Below, piece after piece: positions 9,819-22,438 of a stretch of 64,000 nt of DNA (position 1 is the stretch's first letter; every line of letters begins with the position of its first letter). The notes beneath the pieces were generated by a model that worked only from the letters and a program-made list of their open reading frames with translations, searched no databases and was not told where the DNA came from. The stretch is taken from positions 5,460,001 through 5,524,000 of the forward strand of contig OZ021722.1 in assembly GCA_963978545.1 (NCBI GenBank), in the 5' to 3' direction. This DNA is from Linyphia triangularis. Lineage: Eukaryota; Arthropoda; Arachnida; Araneae; Linyphiidae. The position numbers were made by a program, and so were the translations under genes.

Positions 9819-11172
9819 ACTGGAAGTTTTGAAATGTTAATGCAGAGTTTTAAAAATGAAATATAGTGCTATAAGAAAGGTCAGAGGGGTAAAAAATACG
9901 TTTTTATAGCAACGTGCAAAAAAATTAAACTTTTTAAAACCATTTTTAATTGAAAATCGTTGCGAAAGTAGCACTTTAACCTGAGGAGTGAGGGAAAGTA
10001 AATTTCTCGAGTGTGAAAAAAGCAAAAACTTTCTCTCACGTCTCGTGCTCGAATATTGCATAATCTTGGTATTGAAATGACATATTTTCAGAAGAAATTC
10101 GTTGACTGGAGTTGCCAACACTAAAAAATATATTTATTAAAAATATGTTTTGCACGTGATTATAAAAAAATATTGTATGCAACCCGGGGCAAAATACTTT
10201 TTCAAACTCTGTAAATTGTTTGACTCGGCACTAACGCAGTCTCCAAATAAGCATTTTATCTCGTTTGAAAAAGTATTGCTCTCCAAACTAGTTGCAAAAA
10301 TAACTATTTGAGAATGGTTTTCACATGTTTGTTCGAAGTACGGCATGAATTGGCCAATTTTCTCAGAAACCCTGTTTCCAACATTAAACAATACCTCTGT
10401 GCTCCCTGGTTTATAATTAGTACAGAAATCAAAGTCACCTGTGCAGCGTGCTACAGTAGTTCAGAAAATGCGTAAGATGTAACACAATTTAAAATAAACA
10501 TTCTAAGCTTTCCGCAAACTACTTCAGTTTTTTTCATTATAATGACATGACGTGAAAAAATTTTTCAAATCAAAGTTTCGGAATAAGTTCATATAAACGC
10601 ATCGTACTATCCAAGTTTACTAAAAAAGACAAAACATGTCAAATATATAGGTAATTGACAAATATTATATCGCTGCCACTTAGCTTTCATGACACTGAAA
10701 ATCGCCTGACGCTCGTATATTTTTGCCTGGATATAAATAGCAGCACATTCTAATTGATTAGTTATTCATCTTTAGTGACCAAAGACCATCACTATAAGAG
10801 TTACCATGATCACTGATTCATCCTCTGCTTCATTCTTTAGCGCTTTAAAATAGTACTGTAAACTTGAGACTAACTAGATTGGCGTGATTCCGAGGAATCC
10901 CTATAAGAGTTATGCTCTCAAACAGGAAATTACGTAAGGTTTCAATATATATTCACATAAAATTTCATTTGGCGACCTAATTGTTTTTCACGGTTATAAT
11001 GAAAGGGATAACCGTAGAGGATTGAATTGTCTTGAGGGAAAAAAAAAAATGTTTTTTGTAAGGCTAATCAGAAATAACAAAAATATAATTTTTAATAAAT
11101 ATTTCGTGTATATTATATTCTCATGTACATTATCACAACAGGCTCTTTAGACACCTTACAACTTTCTAGCAG
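9819..11172. other. AT-rich spacer, nothing firm
   Basis: Only short unsupported ORFs. A TATAAATAG word at about 10,732 is preceded by no other promoter signature. No repeat family recognised. Confidence 0.55.
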
Positions 11173-11655
11173 CTAATAAAGATAGCCGTGTAAGTCTTCC
11201 TCTGTTATTAAATCTACATTATTCCATAACATATCTCTTCGGCTTCCTCCCACCGAATTACACAATAAAAAAATAAAAAATTCGACGGAATGCCCTTCAA
11301 TATATCCATCACACCTCATCAATATAGCCTCCAAACACGAGAAAAACACCAGTGGGTGTTCAGTCCTGTCGGAGTTCAACGTACCACAGCGGCACGGGTC
11401 TTAATAACATTTCTGTCGATATTATTAGGTCGAAAACAATACGTCTTTTGCTTATTTTGTTTAGGGCTCATGGCATCCGTATTGATTAGCTTGTTTACGC
11501 CTTTCCGATCCATCTTCTGTTTGGTGGCTTTCGATGGGGGATCTGGGGCTATTAGTTTTTTCTTGGCGGGGGTTTTTGTTGAAATGAATCGGGCACGGAC
11601 GTGGGAAGAAATTTGATCTTTTACTTCTTCTTCTTTTGGACTTAAGATGAGGAGG
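11173..11655 (-). other. Possible coding or pseudogene fragment
   Basis: On the minus strand one frame is open from about 11,655 to a stop at 11,376-11,378. It encodes a basic stretch including STKTPAKKKLIAPDPPSKAT and SPKQNKQKTYCFRPNN. A second frame, open 11,379-11,173, then takes over: TEHPLVFFSCLEAILMRCDG, VEFFIFLLCNSVGGSRRDML, ending at TAG. Base composition is more balanced than the surroundings and stop codons are scarce, as in a decayed exon with one frameshift. The plus strand is also open (108 codons, 11,290-11,616), so chance cannot be excluded. I do not recognise a family. Confidence 0.3.
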
Positions 11656-12125
11656 AATTCCAGGTTTTATATATCTATACAGATGGACGTGCTGTGATGT
11701 GAGATGCTCTTTTTTTTGTTTTTTGCTGGAACTTTGGGCGACAGTGAAAATGTTTCTGGTGTTTTATGGAATGATATTTATGCTAAAAGGAGTAACTATT
11801 TGAATTGAAAATGTTGGCCCCAAGGTGTAGGCTCACGTTGTTCAACATTGGATCGCATTGCAGCTGAACATTTAAAAAATAAACTTTGGAATTTGACCTT
11901 TAGTTCTCTATGACACTGAATCACCGGTTTGTGAGCGCTTTATAACACTTATCCACTATTTCATAAATAAACAATTAGAGATTTTTAATAAATTGGGGTA
12001 TATTACTGTTTAGATTGCTTTTTAGTTATATTTTAGACGTGACTATGAGCAAATAAATTTTTACAAAAAGTTTGTCTCTGTATCATTTGATGTTGATCAA
12101 CATTGCCATAACTGGGTAATTCTAC
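11656..12125. other. AT-rich spacer, nothing recognised
   Basis: No ORF, repeat or RNA signature seen beyond short T-runs. Confidence 0.6.
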
Positions 12126-12134
12126 GGAATCTAG

Positions 12135-12323
12135 GGTTGGTTGGTTGGTTGTATTGAGATTATCTGGCGCCGTCAGCAACACGAGGGCTATAATGCGCCG
12201 AAACATTCGTCATTAGACAAGCAAACACACATTTACAAACACCCATGCCTAACACGGGACTCGGAACCCGCAACCTCACGCTCTAGGAGCTAGCATGCTA
12301 ACCACTATACCGTTTGGTCGGCA
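12135..12323 (-). mobile_element. tRNA-derived SINE, family 1, with 9-bp TSD
   Basis: The minus-strand head is GCCGACCAAACGGTATAGTG followed by GTTAGCATGC (A box) and a B box interrupted by one C (GGTTCCGAGTCC). The body has TTTCGGCGCATTATAGCCC and ends in an (ACCA)n tail, seen on the plus strand as GGTTGGTTGG. GGAATCTAG at 12,126-12,134 and 12,324-12,332 is the TSD. Confidence 0.85.
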
Positions 12324-12332
12324 GGAATCTAG

Positions 12333-13548
12333 AGAATTTGTGTAACTGGTGTTTATTACAAAAAGTATACTAATAATAATGCTGTTAAGGTATAAAAAAA
12401 TCTGGCTGATATAATTGCATTTTCAAATTGCAAAAACATGTAAAAAAAATTATCATAGTGCCTGGTTGGACACATTTGATTTCATAATTTCTTCTGGTCG
12501 ACCAGTTTACTTTTATATTGTCAAATGCTTTTTTTTTTTTTTAATATGTATATTCCTACACATTTAAACAACCTAATATATTATAAAAGCATCTTAAAGC
12601 AATAAACCACGTAAATTATAAAGCACCTTTTGTTTCATGTTTGAAGTTGGAATTTAGAGAATTTAAATTTTCATTAAATGTGATTCTATGCGAACCTTTC
12701 AAAACTGTATCTTTAAAAAAAAAAAAAAAAAAATTCTTTTAAAATCAATTAAGAGGTGAAATATGACAATGTTTCTTCTTCGAAATACCTTTTTTGATTT
12801 TATCTTTTGAGGTTTCGAAGCTTAAAATTAAGTATTTGTAATTATAAAACTGAAAAAATATAAGATAAATTTTTACGCACCACTTGACTCCCCATGCTGT
12901 TCTATTCTCTTCTATTCGGGTTTTTTTTCACAAATTAATATAATCAAAATATTTTTCCTGAAAATCTGACGAAAATCAAAAATATATGCACTAAATATTT
13001 TATATTTTGTTACATTTAAGTTATTTAATATTTAACCATTTTTAAAAGTAATGTTACTTACATTTTAAAACTTTTCATTTTAAATTCAACTCCATTAAAT
13101 AACTATCTGCAGTTTTTTTATACCTCATATCAAATCCGTGAACATTACCTTTTACTATACTTATAAAAAAATTCATATATTTTTTCTCAACTATCATAAA
13201 AGTATTACCACTCGTGATTATATCTCGCTTTATAATAAGTATCGAGATTTTTGAAGAAGGTTTTTCTATTAAATTCTGAATTCCCGTACAATAACCCAAC
13301 TACAAAACTCACAGACGTGTATTATATTTTATAATAAAGGTATTTAAAATTACTGAAATCACCTAAATTCAAATGAAGAGGCAGAAAACTAAATATGAAA
13401 GAATCTTGTCATAGCAACCAAATACGCAAATCATGCATTTGTTCAAAATTAGAAGTCAATTTTGAGCTTTAAGCAACTAACTTTTGGAATTAATGTTATC
13501 GCCAAATGTACAGCTGATACAAACGAAAACGGAAGTGTGTTTCAAACT
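12333..13548. other. AT-rich spacer, nothing recognised
   Basis: Poly-T near 12,530 and poly-A near 12,715. No gene or element supported. Confidence 0.6.
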
Positions 13549-13706
13549 GATAACTGTGCGGTTAACGCTCTAGCCTCGCATGCCATAGGTACAGGGCTCG
13601 AACCTCGGGTTAGGCATGGATGTTCGTTGTGGTTCGGAATCCACATTAAGATGATTAGCTGCCATTGTGCATAAAAATAGGTCATTGGGCGTACAACCCA
13701 TCCGAA
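13549..13706 (+). mobile_element. tRNA-derived SINE, family 2
   Basis: The head has GTGCGGTTAACGCTCTAGCC (A-box region), CCTCGCATGCCATAGG and a B-box-like GGCTCGAACC, then TTAGGCATGGATGTTCGTTG, GTGGTTCGGAATCCACATTA and TTGGGCGTACAACCCATCCG. It is the same family as 3321-3499 and 25,466-25,648. The 5' junction is eroded and no TSD was found. Confidence 0.7.
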
Positions 13707-14193
13707 TGAAAATATCGAAATTTTTACAACAAAATCACACCTTATCTTGAAACTCAATTTCGGGTAACAATATTACAAAAACAAAGAACATTTACTTTTA
13801 AAAATTCAAAATATTAAAATCTGCATTATAAAGCATAATTCTTGCATCAGATATTAAATAATACTGTGTATGCGTTCCAGCAAATATTCTATAAGTATTC
13901 TAAAAGTGTAAGCCTACCTGTTTCATATTTCGCATTTTATAATTATTCTCAATACAGTGTTAATTTTATTGAAGTAAATTGCTGAAGTGATCGATAGTAT
14001 TCATTCTAATTATAGTGTATCCCCATTGTTATGGGGCTTCCATTAGTGACGTTTTCTTAAAGGTCATTTTAGTTTTCGATTCGTCTGCGTCAGAAATGGC
14101 TTCCACGTGTTTTCCTTAAACCTAACACGAGAAGCAAAACTTTTCTGAAGGTAGTGTACCAAAGTCATGTCAAACGAAAAGGCTGACGAGAGT
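13707..14193. other. Unique AT-rich flank of the satellite array
   Basis: No gene signature. It ends at the first ATTGAAG of the array. Confidence 0.5.
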
Positions 14194-17100
14194 ATTGAAG
14201 ATAGTAAGGTTCTCTCTTTTAAGGAACATTTTATATTCCTAATGGAAAAGTCTCACAATACTGTTAACTAAAATAAATGCAATTGTCAAACACTCTTGAA
14301 AGCCATATTGGTATTTAGTATATAGCCATATTGAAGATTGTAAGGTTCTCTCTTTTAAGGAACATTTTATATTCCTAATGGAAAAGTCTCACAATACTGT
14401 TAATTAAAATAAATGCAATTGTCAAACACTCTTGAAAGCCATATTGGTATTTAGTATATAGCCATATTGAAGATTGTAAGGTTCTCTCTCTAAGCAACAT
14501 TTTATATTCCTAATGGAAAAGTCTCACAATACTGTTAACTAAAATAAATGCAATTGTCAAACACTCTTGAAAGCCATATTGGTATTTAGTATATAGCCAT
14601 ATTGAAGATTGTAAGGTTCTCTCTCTAAGCAACATTTTATATTCCTAATGGAAAAGTCTCACAATACTGTTAACTAAAATAAATGCAATTGTCAAACACT
14701 CTTGAAAGCCATATTGGTATTTAGTATATAGCCATATTGAAGATTGTAAGGTTCTCTCTTTTAAGGAACATTTTATATTCCTAATGGAAAAGTCTCACAA
14801 TACTGTTAACTAAAATAAATGCAATTGTCAAACACTCTTGAAAGCCATATTGGTATTTAGTATATAGCCATATTGAAGATTGTAAGGTTCTCTCTTTTAA
14901 GGAACATTTTATATTCCTAATGGAAAAGTCTCACAATACTGTTAACTAAAATAAATGCAATTGTCAAACACTCTTGAAAGCCATATTGGTATTTAGTATA
15001 TAGCCATATTGAAGATTGTAAGGTTCTCTCTCTAAGCAACATTTTATATTCCTAATGGAAAAGTCTCACAATACTGTTAACTAAAATAAATGCAATTGTC
15101 AAACACTCTTGAAAGCCATATTGGTATTTAGTATATAGCCATATTGAAGATTGTAAGGTTCTCTCTTTTAAGGAACATTTTATATTCCTAATGGAAAAGT
15201 CTCACAATACTGTTAATTAAAATAAATGCAATTGTCAAACACTCTTGAAAGCCATATTGGTATTTAGTATATAGCCATATTGAAGATTGTAAGGTTCTCT
15301 CTCTAAGCAACATTTTATATTCCTAATGGAAAAGTCTCACAATACTGTTAACTAAAATAAATGCAATTGTCAAACACTCTTGAAAGCCATATTGGTATTT
15401 AGTATATAGCCATATTGAAGATTGTAAGGTTCTCTCTCTAAGCAACATTTTATATTCCTAATGGAAAAGTCTCACAATACTGTTAACTAAAATAAATGCA
15501 ATTGTCAAACACTCTTGAAAGCCATATTGGTATTTAGTATATAGCCATATTGAAGATTGTAAGGTTCTCTCTTTTAAGGAACATTTTATATTCCTAATGG
15601 AAAAGTCTCACAATACTGTTAACTAAAATAAATGCAATTGTCAAACACTCTTGAAAGCCATATTGGTATTTAGTATATAGCCATATTGAAGATTGTAAGG
15701 TTCTCTCTTTTAAGGAACATTTTATATTCCTAATGGAAAAGTCTCACAATACTGTTAACTAAAATAAATGCAATTGTCAAACACTCTTGAAAGCCATATT
15801 GGTATTTAGTATATAGCCATATTGAAGATTGTAAGGTTCTCTCTTTTAAGGAACATTTTATATTCCTAATGGAAAAGTCTCACAATACTGTTAATTAAAA
15901 TAAATGCAATTGTCAAACACTCTTGAAAGCCATATTGGTATTTAGTATATAGCCATATTGAAGATTGTAAGGTTCTCTCTCTAAGCAACATTTTATATTC
16001 CTAATGGAAAAGTCTCACAATACTGTTAACTAAAATAAATGCAATTGTCAAACACTCTTGAAAGCCATATTGGTATTTAGTATATAGCCATATTGAAGAT
16101 TGTAAGGTTCTCTCTCTAAGCAACATTTTATATTCCTAATGGAAAAGTCTCACAATACTGTTAACTAAAATAAATGCAATTGTCAAACACTCTTGAAAGC
16201 CATATTGGTATTTAGTATATAGCCATATTGAAGATTGTAAGGTTCTCTCTTTTAAGGAACATTTTATATTCCTAATGGAAAAGTCTCACAATACTGTTAA
16301 CTAAAATAAATGCAATTGTCAAACACTCTTGAAAGCCATATTGGTATTTAGTATATAGCCATATTGAAGATTGTAAGGTTCTCTCTTTTAAGGAACATTT
16401 TATATTCCTAATGGAAAAGTCTCACAATACTGTTAACTAAAATAAATGCAATTGTCAAACACTCTTGAAAGCCATATTGGTATTTAGTATATAGCCATAT
16501 TGAAGATTGTAAGGTTCTCTCTCTAAGCAACATTTTATATTCCTAATGGAAAAGTCTCACAATACTGTTAACTAAAATAAATGCAATTGTCAAACACTCT
16601 TGAAAGCCATATTGGTATTTAGTATATAGCCATATTGAAGATTGTAAGATTCTCTCTCTAAGCAACATTTTATATTCCTAATGGAAAAGTCTCACAATAC
16701 TGTTAACTAAAATAAATGCAATTGTCAAACACTCTTGAAAGCCATATTGGTATTTAGTATATAGCCATATTGAAGATTGTAAGGTTCTCTCTCTAAGCAA
16801 CATTTTATATTCCTAATGGAAAAGTCTCACAATACTGTTAAGTAAAATAAATGCAATTGTCAAACACTCTTGAAAGCCATATTGGTATTTAGTGTATAGC
16901 CATATTGAAGATTGTAAAGTTCTCTCTCTAAGCAACATTTTATATTCCTAATGGAAAAGTCTCACAATACTGTTAACTAAAATAAATGCAATTGTCAAAC
17001 ACTCTTGAAAGCCATATTGGTATTTAGTGTATAGCCATATTGAAGATTGTAAGGTTCTCTCTCTAAGCAACATTTTATATTCCTAATGGAAAAGTCTCAC

Positions 17101-19996
17101 AATACTGTTAAGTAAAATAAATGCAATTGTCAAACACTCTTGAAAGCCATATTGGTATTTAGTATATAGCCATATTGAAGATTGTAAGGTTCTCTCTCTA
17201 AGCAACATTTTATATTCCTAATGGAAAAGTCTCACAATACTGTTAACTAAAATAAATGCAATTGTCAAACACTCTTGAAAGCCATATTGGTATTTAGTAT
17301 ATAGCCATATTGAAGATTGTAAGGTTCTCTCTCTAAGCAACATTTTATATTCCTAATGGAAAAGTCTCACAATACTGTTAAGTAAAATAAATGCAATTGT
17401 CAAACACTCTTGAAAGCCATATTGGTATTTAGTGTATAGCCATATTGAAGATTGTAAGGTTCTCTCTCTAAGCAACATTTTATATTCCTAATGGAAAAGT
17501 CTCACAATACTGTTAAGTAAAATAAATGCAATTGTCAAACACTCTTGAAAGCCATATTGGTATTTAGTGTATAGCCATATTGAAGATTGTAAGGTTCTCT
17601 CTCTAAGCAACATTTTATATTCCTAATGGAAAAGTCTCACAATACTGTTAAGTAAAATAAATGCAATTGTCAAACACTCTTGAAAGCCATATTGGTATTT
17701 AGTGTATAGCCATATTGAAGATTGTAAGGTTCTCTCTCTAGGCAACATTTTATATTCCTAATGGAAAAGTCTCACAATACTGTTAAGTAAAATAAATGCA
17801 ATTGTCAAACACTCTTGAAAGCCATATTGGTATTTAGTATATAGCCATATTGAAGATTGTAAGGTTCTCTCTTTTAAGGACCATTTTATATTCCTAATGG
17901 AAAAGTCTCACAATACTGTTAACTAAAATAAATGCAATTGTCAAACACTCTTGAAAGCCATATTGGTATTTAGTATATAGCCATATTGAAGATTGTAAGG
18001 TTCTCTCTCTAAGCAACATTTTATATTCCTAATGGAAAAGTCTCACAATACTGTTAACTAAAATAAATGCAATTGTCAAACACTCTTGAAAGCCATATTG
18101 GTATTTAGTATATAGCCATATTGAAGATTGTAAGGTTCTCTCTCTAAGCAACATTTTATATTCCTAATGGAAAAGTCTCACAATACTGTTAACTAAAATA
18201 AATGCAATTGTCAAACCCTCTTAAAAGCCATATTGGTATTTAGTATATAGCCATATTGAAGATTGTAAGGTTCTCTCTCTAAGCAACATTTTATATTCCT
18301 AATGGAAAAGTCTCACAATACTGTTAACTAAAATAAATGCAATTGTCAAACACTCTTGAAAGCCATATTGGTATTTAGTATATAGCCATATTGAAGATTG
18401 TAAGGTTCTCTCTTTTAAGGAACATTTTATATTCCTAATGGAAAAGTCTCACAATACTGTTAATTAAAATAAATGCAATTGTCAAACACTCTTGAAAGCC
18501 ATATTGGTATTTAGTATATAGCCATATTGAAGATTGTAAGGTTCTCTCTCTAAGCAACATTTTATATTCCTAATGGAAAAGTCTCACAATACTGTTAACT
18601 AAAATAAATGCAATTGTCAAACACTCTTGAAAGCCATATTGGTATTTAGTATATAGCCATATTGAAGATTGTAAGGTTCTCTCTCTAAGCAACATTTTAT
18701 ATTCCTAATGGAAAAGTCTCACAATACTGTTAACTAAAATAAATGCAATTGTCAAACACTCTTGAAAGCCATATTGGTATTTAGTATATAGCCATATTGA
18801 AGATTGTAAGGTTCTCTCTTTTAAGGAACATTTTATATTCCTAATGGAAAAGTCTCACAATACTGTTAACCAAAATAAATGCAATTGTCAAACACTCTTG
18901 AAAGCCATATTGGTATTTAGTATATAGCCATATTGAAGATTGTAAGGTTCTCTCTTTTAAGGAACATTTTATATTCCTAATGGAAAAGTCTCACAATACT
19001 GTTAACTAAAATAAATGCAATTGTCAAACACTCTTGAAAGCCATATTGGTATTTAGTATATAGCCATATTGAAGATTGTAAGGTTCTCTCTCTAAGCAAC
19101 ATTTTATATTCCTAATGGAAAAGTCTCACAATACTGTTAACTAAAATAAATGCAATTGTCAAACACTCTTGAAAGCCATATTGGTATTTAGTATATAGCC
19201 ATATTGAAGATTGTAAGGTTCTCTCTCTAAGCAACATTTTATATTCCTAATGGAAAAGTCTCACAATACTGTTAACTAAAATAAATGCAATTGTCAAACA
19301 CTCTTGAAAGCCATATTGGTATTTAGTATATAGCCATATTGAAGATTGTAAGGTTCTCTCTCTAAGCAACATTTTATATTCCTAATGGAAAAGTCTCACA
19401 ATACTGTTAAGTAAAATAAATGCAATTGTCAAACACTCTTGAAAGCCATATTGGTATTTAGTGTATAGCCATATTGAAGATTGTAAAGTTCTCTCTCTAA
19501 GCAACATTTTATATTCCTAATGGAAAAGTCTCACAATACTGTTAACTAAAATAAATGCAATTGTCAAACACTCTTGAAAGCCATATTGGTATTTAGTATA
19601 TAGCCATATTGAAGATTGTAAGGTTCTCTCTCTAAGCAACATTTTATATTCCTAATGGAAAAGTCTCACAATACTGTTAACTAAAATAAATGCAATTGTC
19701 AAACACTCTTGAAAGCCATATTGGTATTTAGTATATAGCCATATTGAAGATTGTAAGGTTCTCTCTCTAAGCAACATTTTATATTCCTAATGGAAAAGTC
19801 TCACAATACTGTTAAGTAAAATAAATGCAATTGTCAAACACTCTTGAAAGCCATATTGGTATTTAGTGTATAGCCATATTGAAGATTGTAAGGTTCTCTC
19901 TCTAAGCAACATTTTATATTCCTAATGGAAAAGTCTCACAATACTGTTAAGTAAAATAAATGCAATTGTCAAACACTCTTGAAAGCCATATTGGTA
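14194..19996 (+). repeat. Satellite array, ~43 units of 135/136 bp
   Basis: Forty-two complete units and a 118-bp partial last unit run head to tail without interruption, with only a few substitutions between copies. Two unit types alternate. Type A (136 bp) has CTCTTTTAAGGAACATTTT and begins at 14,195, 14,331, 14,737, 14,873, 15,144, 15,550, 15,686, 15,822, 16,228, 16,364, 17,850, 18,391, 18,797 and 18,933. Type B (135 bp, CTCTCTAAGCAACATTTT) makes up the rest. Each unit contains the word AGCCATATTG twice, 23 bases apart. There is no ORF. Both array borders are inside the window. Confidence 0.97.
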
Positions 19997-20500
19997 CTTG
20001 CTAAATTCCCACCAAGAAACGGAACAATAATACATGTATTTAACTCTTTCTTAATTAATTAAAAATTAATAAGTTACTTTTAAAACTATGCAGCCTTTTA
20101 AAACAGCAAGTACGGACTCTTATGTCCCAAGTTCTAATTATCGGTTAAAAAAAAATTAACAGATATAACTTCCCTTGACTCAACTCAAACGTACACATTC
20201 AGATGTTTTAAAATCATATATTTTTAAGCAAAGTACTTAACAATTATTTTCTGCTAAATTGTTAGAGGATCATTTTAAAGAAAATCCTGAATTTTCTGTA
20301 ACTGGTATTTATAACAAAAATTATACTAATTAAACTATTTTTAGATATAAATGATCTTAATATGAAAGGTCAGAGAAAAGACTGATATACAAATAATTCA
20401 AGTTACAAATTGCGATAAAACATATTAATTATTACTCAAATTTTACTCCCAGAGAGGGAAGTATCATATCCATGGATCACTATGACTTCTTTCTACGCAA
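19997..20500. other. Unique AT-rich spacer between satellite and Helitron
   Basis: Nothing recognised. Confidence 0.6.
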
Positions 20501-20524
20501 TCTCTATATATATAAGGCAAAGCC

Positions 20525-20700
20525 CTCACTCACTCACTCACTCACTCACTCACTGACTCACTGACTCACTCATCACTAATTCTCCCACTTCCCACATAGT
20601 CACAACTCTGAAATCTCTATATATATAAGGCAAAGCCCTCACTCACTCACTCACTCACTCACTCACTCACTCACTCACTGACTCACTGACTCACTCATCA
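20525..20700 (+). repeat. (ACTC)n microsatellite tracts in the duplicated Helitron 5' ends
   Basis: Two blocks of CACTCACTCACT with interspersed GACT, about 20,525-20,571 and 20,637-20,697. Each directly follows GGCAAAGCC of a Helitron 5' end. The second is longer, indicating expansion after the duplication. Confidence 0.9.
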
Positions 20701-20708
20701 CTAATTCT

Positions 20709-21597
20709 CCCACTTCCCACATAGTCACAACTCTGAAAATCGGCACAAATATCAACAATGGTAAAAATAGAAAAAGTAAACTATTCCGATCTCGATTAAC
20801 ACACTTTAAGGGGTCGAAAAGGGGTCAAACGTTCCAAACGGGGGACATTCGAAAATCCTACTTCCCACATAGTCACAACTCTGAAAATCGGCACAAATAT
20901 CAACAATGGTAAAAATAGAAAAAGTAAACTATTCCGATCTCGATTAACACACTTTAAGGGGTCGAAAAGGGGTCAAACGTTCCAAACGGGGGACATTCGA
21001 AAATCCTACTTCCCACATAGTCACAACGCTGAAAATCGGCACAAATATCAACAATGGTAAAAATAGAAAAAGTAAACTATTCCGATCTCGATTAAGACAC
21101 TTTAAGGGGTCGAAAAGGGGTCAAACGTTCCAAACGGGGGACATTCGAAAATCCTACTTCCCACATAGTCACAACTCTGAAAATCGGCACAAATATCAAC
21201 AATGGTAAAAATAGAAAAAGTAAACTATTCCGATCTCGATTAACACACTTTAAGGGGTCGAAAAGGGGTCAAACGTTCCAAACGGGGGACATTCGAAAAT
21301 CCTACTTCCCACATAGTCACAACTCTGAAAATCGGCACAAATATCAACAATGGTAAAAATAGAAAAAGTAAACTATTCCGATCTCGATTAACCCACTTTA
21401 AGGGGTCGAAAAGGGGTTAAACGTTCCAAACGGGGGACATTCGAAAATCCTACTTCCCACATAGTCACAACTCTGAAAATCGGCACAAATATCAACAATG
21501 GTAAAAATAGAAAAAGTAAACTATTCCGATCTCGATTAACACACTTTAAGTGGTCGAAAAGGGGTTAAATGTTCCAAACGAGGGATATCCGAATGTT
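20709..21597 (+). repeat. Six 148-bp tandem units inside the Helitron
   Basis: Units begin at 20,709, 20,857, 21,005, 21,153, 21,301 and 21,449, each starting near CTTCCCACATAGTCACAAC and running through AATCGGCACAAATATCAAC, GATCTCGATTAA, GGGGTCGAAAAGGGGT and CCAAACGGGGGACATTCG. The first five are nearly identical and the sixth decays at its end. Diverged relatives continue to about 21,960 (CATGAATGTCTTTT, GGGATCGAAAAGGGAGC). Confidence 0.93.
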
Positions 21598-21996
21598 CCT
21601 CTTCCAATGTAGTCATTTTTCTGATATTTTTTTGCAAATGTTAAAAAAATAAGTCATTCCAATATCGATTAACGAATTTTTAAGGGATGAAAAGACGACG
21701 CAACATTGAAACTATACGAGGATTAACTTAATGTCTAATTAACTTAATTCCAATACAGCTACTACTTTGAAATTTAGAACTAAGAGCAAACATAAACACA
21801 ATAAACTATTCCAGTTTACTATTCACAATTATAAAGTTCGTTTAAAATGTCAACAAAGGAAAGTTCCTATTTTGATAAATCAATTTGTCGGGATCGAAAA
21901 GGGAGCAAACGTCTGAAGTGTAGAATACATGAATGTCTTTTGATCGCTAAAATGCTAATGGTAAAATTTCGTAGCGCAGCACGGGTATTCAGCTAG

Positions 21997-22430
21997 TATT
22001 TCATAAATTAAACGCATCTTTGAATCTTTAAACTGCATTTTTATATTTAAAATACATTTCTATCTCATATTAAGTTTAAGATTTATGTTCATTTTATTTC
22101 AAATTTTATGCCTGTAAACAGATAATAGGACACATCCAGGGGGAGCAACAAACAAATCCGGATTAAATCCTTGCAGTTCGCAGTAATGTACTGTTTTGAT
22201 AAAGAAGTTTGCTGTTAGGTAGATGTTTTGTTCGCATGCAGAAAATAAGTTACATACTTTGTTATTTATAAAAAAAATTCAGTATGTTATTGAACTTGAT
22301 AGAGAAAAAGTTGAGATGAGAAATTGAGCATGTCATTTAATAAATTAGCTATAATTGATTTTTTAATTTTATAAGATAATTGTTGGAATCTCAAAAAGCT
22401 TTGTTTTGCAATTACACCTAATATATATAT
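21997..22430. other. AT-rich spacer
   Basis: Nothing recognised. It ends in a short (AT)n run that supplied the target site of the next element. Confidence 0.6.
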
Positions 22431-22438
22431 ATATATAC

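Larger units (their letters stand above)
20501..21996 (+). mobile_element. Non-autonomous Helitron with duplicated 5' end
   Basis: The 5' end is TC (TCTCTATATATATAAGGC) directly after an A (20,500). The 3' end is CTAG (21,993-21,996) directly before a T (21,997), the A/T insertion site expected of Helitrons, with no TSD. A small hairpin (CGTaGC-GCA-GCACG, 21,970-21,983) lies 9 bases before CTAG. The 5' terminus, with its (CACT)n tract, is repeated at 20,614. Inside are six 148-bp tandem units. No Rep/helicase coding sequence is present. Confidence 0.85.

Noticed and set aside
14194..19996. CRISPR-like regular repeats
   Set aside because: The array is gapless tandem satellite DNA with no unique spacers, in a eukaryotic context.
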